64,000 bases of DNA from Crossiella equi (GTDB lineage: Bacteria > Actinomycetota > Actinomycetes > Mycobacteriales > Pseudonocardiaceae). Of the stretch, positions 32,319 through 39,933 are shown in pieces; the stretch's first letter is position 1, and each line of letters opens with the position of its first letter. The translations under genes and the position numbers were made by a program. Location of the stretch: contig NZ_JAGIOO010000001.1 of NCBI RefSeq assembly GCF_017876755.1, positions 1-64,000 on the forward strand, given 5' to 3'. The notes below the pieces were generated by a model that saw only the letters and a list, made by a program, of their open reading frames with translations, was not told the origin of the DNA and did not search any database.

Positions 32319-32598
32319 ACGGCCCTCCGCACGAGCACCGCCTACTGCCGGACATCACGCTGAGAGCTGCCCGGCGGGTGGGTCAAGATCATGGAGTCGA
32401 TCCATGATCAATTACCGGGCATGATCGGCGCCAGGCGCGGCAAACCGCCGCGCCCAGAGGAACGGCGACCCAAGGGTCGCCGAGAAGAAGATATGGGCCA
32501 AGGCCCATATCACGATGAACTCCGTACGCGATCATGCTCCCATTGCCGCAGGTGGCGCGCCTGAGGATTCGTCGGAGCCGTGCGCGATTCCGCACACC
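32319..32598. other. Intergenic region with three perfect hairpins
   Basis: No gene is visible. It holds GATCATGGA and TCCATGATC (32387-32409, five-base loop), CGGCGACCC and GGGTCGCCG (32463-32482, two-base loop) and ATATGGGCC and GGCCCATAT (32491-32510, two-base loop), plus another CATGATC copy at 32420-32426. The stretch is richer in AT than its surroundings. It lies between two convergent genes, so terminator function is possible. The GATCATGG palindromes near a ParA/ParB and relaxation-type gene set also make it a candidate centromere or origin. Confidence 0.45.
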
Positions 32599-33666
32599 TC
32601 ACCACCGCGGCGCGGCGGGCCGCGCGTGCTCGTCCACACCCCAGTCGTCGAGCCGGGCGAGGAGCAGGTCCGGGGTGGTCACGGCGGCCCGGAGGTTGTT
32701 CGGCGTGCTCGGGGCCGCCAGCACGTCCTCGATCGCGGCGACTCGGCCAGGGCTGTGGTGGCGGCACAGCACGGCGAGGAGAACCTCGTCATGCGGGTGC
32801 TGTGCCGCCAGCCTGCGGACGCGTTCGGCGTGCCGGAGCAGCCCGTCGTAGCGGCCGTGCCTCTCCGCCTCGACCACGAGCAGCGCCGTGCCCCGCTGGG
32901 TGCGGAAGCCCGCAGCGGCGTCCGGCAGGATCCAGCCGTGCCCCTCGGCACCGGGGACCGGACAACGCCGGGCGAGCCGCAGCACGGGGACGAGCTCCGG
33001 CCAACGGGCCAGTGCACGCCGGAGCCCGGCGAGAAGAAGCTGATCGTGGTCCTCGTCCTGGCGACGGGGACGGCGGGGGAGAGGCGCCCGCACCGCGGTG
33101 GCCAAGGCTCGGCAGGCCCGGAAGCCCAGCTCGGTGAGTTGCCAACGGCCCTCGGGTACCGCACCGGTGGTGAGCCAGCGGACGCGCTTCCACTCTGCCA
33201 GTACCTCGCGGACATCGCCCGGACGGACCAGCCGGTGCCAGCCCGCGGCGATCTCGACCGCGTCGGCCACCACCGTGGGGCCGGAAAGCGCGCTTCCCCC
33301 TGCCAAGACCACGGCGACGGCGCGACGTGAGACCTCCCGGCTGGAGGCGGTCCACGCAGGTGCTCCGGCGGTGATCTCGGCCAGCGCGGCCGCACCAGCC
33401 CGTGTCCGGCGGACCGCGGCGGCTGGCCTTCCCGCGCGACGGCTCCGGCTCGCCCAGCCTGCTCGGCGGAGCCGGTCGACCTGGCCGAGGACCACACCTG
33501 AGCCAGGCAGCACCTGCACGAGGTCGTCGGTCAACCAGCCGACCTCGGTGAACGCCCACCAGGTCGACCACCAGGCCGGGTTGATCTCCAGCGCCGGTGA
33601 GTCCCGTACCAGACCGAGCCGGATCGCTTCGCGGACGGCCGCGCCGGGCCGGAGAGCGGGACGCAC
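32599..33666 (-). CDS. Replication-relaxation-family-like protein
   Basis: About 355 residues if GTG 33666 is the start; the frame stays open upstream, so the N-terminus is uncertain. The N-terminal part has a winged-helix look (VLGQVDRLRRAGWASRSRRAGRPAAAV). The C-terminal part (GWILPDAAAGFRTQRGTALLVVEAERHGRYDGLLRHAERVRRL) follows the pattern of replication-relaxation proteins of actinomycete plasmids: xPDAxxxL...xxxExDxGT followed by a lysine/arginine helix. These are thought to process plasmid origins. It is divergent from the ParA-like gene, which suits a plasmid maintenance locus. Confidence 0.5.
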   Translation of the reverse strand: MRPALRPGAAVREAIRLGLVRDSPALEINPAWWSTWWAFTEVGWLTDDLVQVLPGSGVVLGQVDRLRRAGWASRSRRAGRPAAAVRRTRAGAAALAEITAGAPAWTASSREVSRRAVAVVLAGGSALSGPTVVADAVEIAAGWHRLVRPGDVREVLAEWKRVRWLTTGAVPEGRWQLTELGFRACRALATAVRAPLPRRPRRQDEDHDQLLLAGLRRALARWPELVPVLRLARRCPVPGAEGHGWILPDAAAGFRTQRGTALLVVEAERHGRYDGLLRHAERVRRLAAQHPHDEVLLAVLCRHHSPGRVAAIEDVLAAPSTPNNLRAAVTTPDLLLARLDDWGVDEHARPAAPRW

Positions 33667-33750
33667 CTCCTGCGCGGTCGGTTCCGGACACGGCCACCGT
33701 GGCGCTCCCGACCACTTCGGGTGATGCCAGCCGACCCGGAGGAGCAGCCC

Positions 33751-34485
33751 GTGACCAGGCCGAAGATCATCATGGCCGCGAAGCTCAAAGGTGGTGTCGG
33801 GGCGAGCCACCTGTGCGCCCTGCTGCTGCACGGGCTCGGAGAGACCGACCCGACCCTGTACGTCGACCTCGAACCGCAGGGTGACGGCGCGCAGGTGCTC
33901 GCCGTGGCGGTGCGGGCGCACGGCACCGTGCGCGACTTCGTTTTCGGCACCCGCCCGGTCCACGAGGTCCTGCTCGAAGTGCCCACGGCCGTGCACGGCT
34001 ACTACGTGGCTCCCGACCCGCAGCTGAACCGGGCGACCGGCCACGGGTTGTGCGACCCGGACCGGCTCCGCAAGGCCGCGGCCGACGCGGGCATCAGCTG
34101 GGTCGTCGTGGACTCGGTGAAGCTGCCCGATCCACGGACCCTGGAGGTCCTGTCTGGGGCGGACCTGGTGCTGCATGTCGTGGCGAACGCCTTCGGTGTG
34201 CGAACTCTGGCGACGGCGCACACCGAGCTGGTCCGGCACGCCAAGACCGGTTCCGTGCACACCGTCCTCAACCGGACCCGCAAAGACCGGAGCGAGATGG
34301 TCCTGCTCGATGGGCTCGCCGAGCACGCCGAGCGGTTCGCGGTGTGCCCGGTCCAGATCGGGCATGACGGCTGGGTGGCCAACGCGATGTTGCACCGGAG
34401 GAGCCCGTTCGCCATCGGCAACGCCCGGGCCACCCGCACCGCCTCGGCCGAACTCGGCGCCTGGATCCGCAGGCGGCTGCCATGA
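33751..34485 (+). CDS. ParA-like partition ATPase
   Basis: 244 residues from GTG 33751 behind GGAGGAG (ATG 33724 is an alternative). Deviant Walker A AAKLKGGVGASHLCALLLHGL, a LYVDLEPQGDGAQVLA switch region and WVVVDSVKLPDPR as Walker B. The A-box serine replaces the usual threonine (GVGAS). The C-terminal part is less similar to ParA than usual. ParA proteins segregate plasmids by ATP-driven movement with ParB. Its stop overlaps the ParB-like start as ATGA. Confidence 0.75.
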   Translation: MTRPKIIMAAKLKGGVGASHLCALLLHGLGETDPTLYVDLEPQGDGAQVLAVAVRAHGTVRDFVFGTRPVHEVLLEVPTAVHGYYVAPDPQLNRATGHGLCDPDRLRKAAADAGISWVVVDSVKLPDPRTLEVLSGADLVLHVVANAFGVRTLATAHTELVRHAKTGSVHTVLNRTRKDRSEMVLLDGLAEHAERFAVCPVQIGHDGWVANAMLHRRSPFAIGNARATRTASAELGAWIRRRLP

Positions 34486-35393
34486 CGTCCCTGCTCGACG
34501 ACCTCGCCACCGCTGACACCAGCTCCGTGCTCGGACACCTCGACGGCGCCGCCGCCGACCGGGTCGCGGTGGAGATCCCGCTCGCGTCCATCACCCGGTC
34601 CATCCAGGTGTGCGGGGTCGATGCCAAGGACGAGGACGTCCTGGCTCTGGCGCGGAACATCGAGGAGTTCGGCCTCCAGCACCCGGTCGAGGTCAACGTG
34701 AACGGCGACGGCACCTTCACCCTGGTGCAGGGGAACAGCCGGCGCCTCGCCCACGTGCAGCTCGGCCGGACCGTGATCCCGGCCTTCGTGGACACCAGAC
34801 CTGCCACCGACGAGGTGGTCGCGGAGTTCATCTGCACCCAGGCCTCGGAGAACGCCCACCGCAAGCAGCTCACCGTCCTGGAAACGCTGAACACCATCGA
34901 CCGCTTGACCTCCCCTCCGTGCTCCTGCGGCCGCAACGCGGTCGGCCGGATCATGCGCCTGCCGGAGACGACGTTGAAGCGCTACTGGCGGGTCCACCGC
35001 ACGCTGCGCGAGCGCGGCGTGCCCTGGCTGCCCGAGGTGGCACAGTGGCTGAACACCTCGGAGGCGACGTGGGCGGCAGCCGGGATGTTCGCCGCCAACC
35101 GCGAGCTCGAACGCCAGTACGCCAGCACGGGACAGCTACCCGGAGTCGAGCCGGACGCCGTGACCGAGGTCGAGGGGGGCCAATCGGCCCCGCCCGAACG
35201 GGTTACTCGACGCCCGGTGAGGTCGGCCGACTCGCTGCTTCGGCAGGCCCAACGCCTCGTCCGCGTGCTGCACGACGAAGTGAACGAGCTGCCGCAGGGG
35301 ACGAAGGAAGAGCTGAGGGCGGTGCTGCTCACTGCTGCCGATCTCCTCGGTGACGGAGCTTCGGGGAGGTCGACGTGTTCTTCTCCGTCCTGA
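34482..35393 (+). CDS. ParB-like DNA-binding protein
   Basis: 303 residues from ATG 34482. The ParB/sulfiredoxin-type domain is clear: ALARNIEEFGLQHPVEV, LVQGNSRRLAHVQLGRTVIPAFV and ASENAHRKQLTVLET, the last being the ParB box 2 ENxxRxxL variant. A central HTH lies in GRIMRLPETTLKRYWRVHRTL. A SPPCSCG insert (about residue 145) carries two cysteines. The C-terminal 60 residues are helical and may dimerise. It works with the preceding ParA-like protein; target sites may be the palindromes at 32387-32510. Confidence 0.8.
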   Translation: MTSLLDDLATADTSSVLGHLDGAAADRVAVEIPLASITRSIQVCGVDAKDEDVLALARNIEEFGLQHPVEVNVNGDGTFTLVQGNSRRLAHVQLGRTVIPAFVDTRPATDEVVAEFICTQASENAHRKQLTVLETLNTIDRLTSPPCSCGRNAVGRIMRLPETTLKRYWRVHRTLRERGVPWLPEVAQWLNTSEATWAAAGMFAANRELERQYASTGQLPGVEPDAVTEVEGGQSAPPERVTRRPVRSADSLLRQAQRLVRVLHDEVNELPQGTKEELRAVLLTAADLLGDGASGRSTCSSPS

Positions 35394-35581
35394 TCGGACT
35401 GATCATCCCCGGTGGCGCGCAGTGGCATGCGTGCAGGTTCTGGGCCGGGCTGACCTTCCTCGTCTGTGCCGGGGTGGTGGCGTACTTCGCCTACCCGAGG
35501 TTCGGCTGGCCGCCCCTGGTGTTCGTGCCGTTGCTCGCTCTTCTCGAGCAGGGGTTGTGGCAACGGGGCCGCGTTACCTGA
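35375..35581 (+). CDS. Small two-helix membrane protein
   Basis: 68 residues from GTG 35375, GGGGAGG upstream, overlapping the ParB-like gene by 19 bases. Two hydrophobic segments (SVLIGLIIPGGAQW near the N-terminus, and FWAGLTFLVCAGVVAYFAY) plus a third short one (PPLVFVPLLALLEQG). Function unknown. Its stop is fused to the next element motif: the stop TGA lies at 35579-35581. Confidence 0.6.
   Translation: MFFSVLIGLIIPGGAQWHACRFWAGLTFLVCAGVVAYFAYPRFGWPPLVFVPLLALLEQGLWQRGRVT
35571..35580 (+). promoter_or_regulatory. Element motif (GCGTTACCTG plus GTGTCC)
   Basis: Overlaps the end of the small membrane-protein gene and is followed five bases later by GTGTCC. It lies about 150 bases before the first CRP-like gene. 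Confidence 0.65.
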
Positions 35582-35644
35582 CCGCGTGTCCGGGCCGTGT
35601 CGCGGACACGTACCCAGACAGCTCCACAGTGTGCCCGAAACCGT

Positions 35645-35698
35645 TCCACGCCAGGGGAATGCCCACGCCTTCGTGAAGGTGGTGTTCGACCCCTGGCG
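35645..35698 (+). repeat. 54-base leader repeat, copy 1
   Basis: TCCACGCCAGGG at the start, GTGAAGGTGGTG in the middle and ACCCCTGGCG at the end. The ends are complementary (CGCCAGGGG and CCCCTGGCG), so the RNA can fold. Ends 31 bases before ATG 35730. The second copy precedes the other CRP-like gene. Confidence 0.7.
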
Positions 35699-35729
35699 CC
35701 CTCGTGGGCCTGGCTCGTCAGGGAACTCG

Positions 35730-36446
35730 ATGGACAACAGGAACAACGGATCGATGCCCGGGGACGAGTTCCTGTCCTCGAGCTGCCTGCTCCGCGCGCT
35801 CGACGGTCCGACCGCTGAGGCGTACGCGAAAGAGATGGACCGCGGGTGCTTCATGTCCGGAAAGTGGCTGTACACCCAGGGAAGCTCCGACGACCGCGTG
35901 CACGTGGTGCTCGCAGGACTGGTGAAGATCGTCACCACCGAGAAGGACGGCAAACACCTCGTGTGCGTGCACGGGCCAGGCGATGTCGTTGGCCTGCAGG
36001 CGGGCGTGAAGTCGAACACCGCGTTGGCCGCGGGCCTCGTGCGGACCGCGACCATCACCCGCTCGCGGCTCCAACAGTGGGCCGCGCGGTGGCCGGTGAT
36101 CGACGACGAGCTGCACCAGTACGCCACGGCGCGGATCGCGGAGTTCGGTGACGTGTACTTCGAGATCAAGCGCGCCGGTGACCACCTCCTGCTCCGGCGG
36201 CTGGCACCACCGGTCCGTCTGGCTCGGCTGTACGTGCACCTGGTACGGCGGTGCGGTGTCCAGGACGGTGCGGTCCTCCGCGTCAAGCACCACCTGAACC
36301 ACACTGAGCTCGCTGAGCTGATCGGCTCCTCGAAGGAAGAGGTGCACGACGCCCTGACCGCGCTGACGAGGGCCGCCTTGGTCCTGCCCGCTCGCCGAGG
36401 GGTGACCGTGCTCGACCTCGAAGCCCTTCACCACTTCGGCCGCTGA
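35730..36446 (+). CDS. CRP/FNR-family regulator 1
   Basis: 238 residues from ATG 35730 (AGGGAACTCG upstream). The N-terminal beta-roll is recognisable (GKWLYTQGSSDDRVHVVLAGLVKIVTT, DGKHLVCVHGPGDVVGLQAG), but the phosphate-binding cassette with its Arg and Ser is not conserved, so cAMP binding is doubtful. The C-terminal HTH is LNHTELAELIGSSKEEVHDALTAL. It follows the first 54-base leader repeat, which suggests a shared control with the second CRP-like gene. Confidence 0.8.
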   Translation: MDNRNNGSMPGDEFLSSSCLLRALDGPTAEAYAKEMDRGCFMSGKWLYTQGSSDDRVHVVLAGLVKIVTTEKDGKHLVCVHGPGDVVGLQAGVKSNTALAAGLVRTATITRSRLQQWAARWPVIDDELHQYATARIAEFGDVYFEIKRAGDHLLLRRLAPPVRLARLYVHLVRRCGVQDGAVLRVKHHLNHTELAELIGSSKEEVHDALTALTRAALVLPARRGVTVLDLEALHHFGR

Positions 36447-36456
36447 CCCCACTCGC

Positions 36457-36510
36457 TCCACGCCAGGGAGCCGCTCCTCTCACCTGTGAAGGTGGTGAAA
36501 ACCCCTGGCG
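36457..36510 (+). repeat. 54-base leader repeat, copy 2
   Basis: Same length and landmarks as copy 1 (TCCACGCCAGGG, GTGAAGGTGGTG, ACCCCTGGCG), with the inner CACCT-GTGA-AGGTG hairpin perfect in this copy. Ends 36 bases before ATG 36547. The region between the two CRP-like genes (36447-36546) holds nothing else. Confidence 0.7.
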
Positions 36511-36546
36511 GCTCCGCACGCGGAGCGCTGGTGCGCCAGGGCGACC

Positions 36547-37233
36547 ATGACCGATGAACTCGACGCGAACCTGTACTCGTCCTGCCTGTTCCGAGGACTG
36601 CCGACTCGGGACCGGCGTGAGCTGAAGGACAGCATGGTGATCGAGGTCTACCCGCGACGATCAATGATCTTCGCGGAGGGCTCCTACAGCGACCGATTGC
36701 AGATCGTCTGTGCGGGACAGGTGAAGCTCACCGCGACCAGCCAGGCGGGGAGGCAGGCCATGACGGCCTTGGCCGGACCAGGCGATGTCCTGGAGTTGTT
36801 GCCCGAGCTGGCACCGGGTCGTCGCGTGCAAACCGCGACGGCGGCGACCGCGGTCACCACGGCGAGCATCACCTACGAGGAACTGCGTGGTTGGTGGCAG
36901 CGGCGTCCGGTCATCCTCCGGGAGCTGCTGCGGGAACTCGAGGCAGCCGTGCGCATGCGTGAGCAGGTGCGGCTGGACTACCACCACATGGACGTACCGG
37001 CGAGGATCGCGAAGCTTCTGTTGGGGCTTGCCAAGCGATTCGGCCAGCCGGAGGCCAACACCGTGCTGGTGACGCACCACCTCACCCAGACCGACATGGC
37101 CGACCTCGTCTGCTCCGTTCGGGAATCGGTGAACCACGCGGTCACGTACTTCAGCGAGAGGGGCTGGATCATGCAGTTCCGAACCGGCACCCTGCTGAGC
37201 GATGTGAACGCGCTGGCCAGACGGGCACGCTGA
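36547..37233 (+). CDS. CRP/FNR-family regulator 2
   Basis: 228 residues from ATG 36547. The sensory fold reads RSMIFAEGSYSDRLQIVCAGQVKLT and ALAGPGDVLELLPEL; the HTH is LTQTDMADLVCSVRESVNHAVTYFSERGW, close to the CRP recognition helix (SRETVNRxLxxLxxxG) but with CSVRESVN. It is a paralogue of the preceding gene with modest similarity. The pair may form a switch controlling transfer or maintenance genes. A strong hairpin follows. Confidence 0.82.
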   Translation: MTDELDANLYSSCLFRGLPTRDRRELKDSMVIEVYPRRSMIFAEGSYSDRLQIVCAGQVKLTATSQAGRQAMTALAGPGDVLELLPELAPGRRVQTATAATAVTTASITYEELRGWWQRRPVILRELLRELEAAVRMREQVRLDYHHMDVPARIAKLLLGLAKRFGQPEANTVLVTHHLTQTDMADLVCSVRESVNHAVTYFSERGWIMQFRTGTLLSDVNALARRAR

Positions 37234-37246
37234 CTGGAGCACCACC

Positions 37247-37281
37247 GGGCGTTGGGGCCGCGGTTCGCGGTCCCAACGCCC
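37247..37281 (+). terminator. Long hairpin after CRP regulator 2
   Basis: GGGCGTTGGG and CCCAACGCCC pair, with an inner CCGCG and CGCGG stem, just after the stop at 37233. Confidence 0.75.
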
Positions 37282-37286
37282 CACCC

Positions 37287-37296
37287 TCGTTAGCTG
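37287..37296 (+). promoter_or_regulatory. Element motif variant (TCGTTAGCTG plus ACGTCC)
   Basis: GTTAGCTG followed five bases later by ACGTCC, 42 bases before GTG 37339 of the transfer block. Confidence 0.6.
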
Positions 37297-37338
37297 GGAC
37301 AACGTCCCGGTGGTCTCCGACCAGACGAGGTGGTTCCG

Positions 37339-37890
37339 GTGGTTCGCACCGCCCTGCGCATCCTGCTCTTCATCACCGCGGTCGCGGCCGCCGCCGGGGC
37401 GGTGGTGACCCGCGAGCTCGACGGGCGCGCCCTCCTGCTCACCTCACCGCAGTCGGACGCGGCGGACTACGTGAAGCGGCTGGACGTGCTGACCGAGGAG
37501 GTCCTCGGCAACGACACGACGATGCGCGCGGTGCTCAGCCAGAACACGCGAGGCCTGACCGCCGAACCCGTGCGCCGGAGCCTGGCCACGATTCGTCAGG
37601 TGCTCGGCGCGGCCGGCCAGGAGCTCGGCCGCCAGCGTGAGGAGAAGAAGGTCCCGGACGGGTTCGGCACCAGCCACGGCAAGCTCGTCACGGTCGTCAG
37701 CGCGCTCGACCAGCACTACGAGGCCCTCCAGCGGGCCATCGCGGCGACCTCCGCCCAGGACCAGCAGCAGGCACTCCTCGCCGCCCGGAGCACGGACAAC
37801 CGGTACGCCGAACTGCTCATGGACTACCTGCGCGAGTACCAGCAGCGGCTCGCCGCAGCAGGCTTCCGCCTGACCGAGGCCCCGCGTTGA
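37339..37890 (+). CDS. Membrane-anchored extracytoplasmic helical protein
   Basis: 183 residues from GTG 37339 (GAGG eight bases upstream; GTG 37330 also possible). An N-terminal helix (LRILLFITAVAAAAGAVV) is followed by a soluble, Gln/Arg-rich helical domain (LDQHYEALQRAIAATSAQDQQQALLAARSTDN). No family recognised. It opens the block that leads to the large ATPase, so it may be a periphery component of the transfer channel. Its end overlaps the next start by four bases. Confidence 0.65.
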   Translation: MVRTALRILLFITAVAAAAGAVVTRELDGRALLLTSPQSDAADYVKRLDVLTEEVLGNDTTMRAVLSQNTRGLTAEPVRRSLATIRQVLGAAGQELGRQREEKKVPDGFGTSHGKLVTVVSALDQHYEALQRAIAATSAQDQQQALLAARSTDNRYAELLMDYLREYQQRLAAAGFRLTEAPR

Positions 37891-39161
37891 CGAGCGTTCC
37901 GGCAACCTTCCAGCACGTGGCGGGCTGCCCCGGGTGCCAGGACTACGAGCTGCTGCTCCGCCGTGAGGCGCACGCCCGGCACGCGTTCTACCAGGCCGGT
38001 GTCGCCCACGCGGATGCCCTCGCGGAGTTCAGGCGGGGCGTGATCGCTTACCTCCGCGCCCGCCACCCGCTGCGCACCGAAAAGTTGAAACGTGACGGCC
38101 AGACCCTGGGACCCGCGACGCCCGAGGACGTGCTGCTCGCCGCGATGGCGCAGTGGGACTCGATGCGGGACGCCGAGCTCCGGTCGAACGCCACCCGCGC
38201 GACCGCCGAGGAGCTGGCACGCCTCCGCACGCGGAACACCGAGCTGGAGGCGGCGCTCGCCAAGCACGCGGACCAGCGCAACGCCGACCAGGAGGCCGTC
38301 CTCGAACAGCTCGCCGCCTATGCGCAGAAGGTGGAGAAGCTGACTGCCCAGCTCGAGGAGACCGTGAACGACCGCCGCGCCCTCGCACAGGGCTTCGTCC
38401 GGCTCGCCGACCACATCACCGCCAACGGCGGCACCCTGCCCAGCCTGCTGCGTCGGCCGGACTGGTACCGGAGGTGGGCCGAGCCCAAGACCGCGAAGGC
38501 CAAGCCCGCACCGAGCCGACGCTGGGCCCAGCTCGCCCAGTCCTACCATCCGCGGTGGGGAGAACCCATCCTGCAGGGTCTGTGGACCGGCGCGGTGTGG
38601 ACGATCGCCCAGCTGGCCCGGGGAGGTCCCGATCGACGTGCGTTCCTCGAGAAGCTGGCGGAGCACCAGCTGATCCAGTGGCACGACCCGGGACAGTCCG
38701 ACGTCGCCACCGTCGAGGACGAGCTCGGTGCGTTCGCCACCGAGGTGAACGCCAAACTCGGCCCGCGTCGCCCGTCCGCCGCCCAACGGGTGCTTGATGT
38801 CCTCGGCGACGCTCCAGGCCCCATACGGGCTGCGGTCCTCCGCGCCATCGCGGTCGCGGGCAAGGACCACCAGTTGCAGGTCCACCCGGGCAAGGGCGGC
38901 CGGATCCCGCTCGTCGGGGTGAAGCCGCTCAGCGGCCCGAAACTGCGCGCCCGGTGGCTGGTGCCCTGGCCCGACGAGCACCCCGAGGCCATCCGCGACC
39001 TCCTCGCCCGCACCCGGGCCAAGGACGCGCAGGCGGGCCTGACCATCGTGGTGCGCAGGCAGGACGACGGCGACGACGACAGCCGGTGGGGCCCGCTGGT
39101 GGGCGAAGCGGGCTACGACCCGGCTGCGGTCAAGCGGATCTGGCTGCCCGCCGCGCCGTGA
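37887..39161 (+). CDS. Coiled-coil protein of the putative transfer block
   Basis: 424 residues from TTG 37887, overlapping the previous stop. CPGCQDYELLLRRE with a CxxC pair (residues 14-17) at the N-terminus, then a long coiled coil (about residues 95-165: ELARLRTRNTELEAALAKH, VLEQLAAYAQKVEKLTAQLEETVNDRR), and a C-terminal domain of unknown fold with a Trp-rich patch (WYRRWAEPK). No enzyme motif seen. Co-transcribed with the membrane proteins and ATPase, it could be a scaffold, coupling factor or regulator of the channel. Confidence 0.6.
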   Translation: MTSVPATFQHVAGCPGCQDYELLLRREAHARHAFYQAGVAHADALAEFRRGVIAYLRARHPLRTEKLKRDGQTLGPATPEDVLLAAMAQWDSMRDAELRSNATRATAEELARLRTRNTELEAALAKHADQRNADQEAVLEQLAAYAQKVEKLTAQLEETVNDRRALAQGFVRLADHITANGGTLPSLLRRPDWYRRWAEPKTAKAKPAPSRRWAQLAQSYHPRWGEPILQGLWTGAVWTIAQLARGGPDRRAFLEKLAEHQLIQWHDPGQSDVATVEDELGAFATEVNAKLGPRRPSAAQRVLDVLGDAPGPIRAAVLRAIAVAGKDHQLQVHPGKGGRIPLVGVKPLSGPKLRARWLVPWPDEHPEAIRDLLARTRAKDAQAGLTIVVRRQDDGDDDSRWGPLVGEAGYDPAAVKRIWLPAAP

Positions 39162-39165
39162 ACCT

Positions 39166-39175
39166 GCGTTACCTG
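39166..39175 (+). promoter_or_regulatory. Element motif (GCGTTACCTG)
   Basis: 37 bases before GTG 39212, directly after the stop at 39161. It drives the small-membrane/ATPase genes as a sub-operon. Confidence 0.65.
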
Positions 39176-39211
39176 GCGGGGTGAACAGACGGACTGACCC
39201 GGGAGGCACCC

Positions 39212-39388
39212 GTGCACGTCATCGCCAACGTCGGCATGCTCGTCACCAACGGAGTACTGGCCGCGGCCATGTTCATCACGAACTACGCCGGGCTCCTCGT
39301 CCTCGCCGCCAGCTGCGCCGTGCTCGGCCAGCTCGACCTCCTCGCCGCCCGCCGCGCCGCCGCCAAGGTCGCCGCGGAGCGGGTGTGA
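39212..39388 (+). CDS. 58-residue membrane peptide
   Basis: GTG 39212 with GGGAGG five bases upstream gives 58 residues: a hydrophobic stretch (IANVGMLVTNGVLAAAMFIT, then YAGLLVLAASCAVLG) followed by a basic tail (AARRAAAKVAAERV). Two transmembrane helices are plausible. It is too short to recognise. Its stop overlaps the next start as GTGA. Position just before a channel ATPase resembles small prepilin- or VirB2-like subunits of secretion systems, but the identity is inferred. Confidence 0.6.
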   Translation: MHVIANVGMLVTNGVLAAAMFITNYAGLLVLAASCAVLGQLDLLAARRAAAKVAAERV

Positions 39389-39933
39389 CCAGAACCGAGC
39401 TGCCGCTGCGCCTGCTCGGCCGTGCGCTGCGGCTCAGGGAGGAACGGCGCGACCCGGTCCGGCCGGCGGTGAACGCGACGCGCACCTGGTGCAAGCACGC
39501 GCTCCTCGGCGGGGCGCTTTGGACGGTGTCTACGGTGACCGGCTCGGCCGCCGTGCTGCACGTCGGGCTCTACCTGCTCATCACCGGCATCGTCGCGTCC
39601 TGCTTCCTCGTCAACGCCGCGCACGAGGTCCGGCACGAGACGCGGTGCTGGATCGCCGTGCTCTGCGCGGGCACGGCGGCTGTGAAGATCACGGTCTTCG
39701 TCGTGACCGGGATGCCCCCGGCGGACGGTGTCGGCGCGTTCAGCGAGGAGTTCTCCGGAACGGCCCGCAGCCTGCTCAGCGGGCACCTGCCTTCGCTGTT
39801 CGTCTACGCGGTGATCGTGGTCCCGTTCGCCTGGAGCCTGTGGCTGGTGCAGAAGTGGCGGATCTACGGACGCACCCAGAGGTACGAGTCCCTCGTCCGC
39901 CACGCGCGGCGGCTCGACGAGTTCCAGCCGTGA
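39385..39933 (+). CDS. Multi-spanning membrane protein of the transfer block
   Basis: 182 residues from GTG 39385. Four hydrophobic helices (ALLGGALWTVSTVTGSAAVL, VGLYLLITGIVASCFLV, IAVLCAGTAAVKITVFVV and LPSLFVYAVIVVPFAWSLWLV), with a basic N-terminus in the cytoplasm. The layout resembles a VirB3/VirB6-type or TrbL-like channel protein in size and position before a large ATPase. No diagnostic motif, so the function is inferred from context. Overlaps the ATPase start as GTGA. Confidence 0.6.
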   Translation: MTRTELPLRLLGRALRLREERRDPVRPAVNATRTWCKHALLGGALWTVSTVTGSAAVLHVGLYLLITGIVASCFLVNAAHEVRHETRCWIAVLCAGTAAVKITVFVVTGMPPADGVGAFSEEFSGTARSLLSGHLPSLFVYAVIVVPFAWSLWLVQKWRIYGRTQRYESLVRHARRLDEFQP

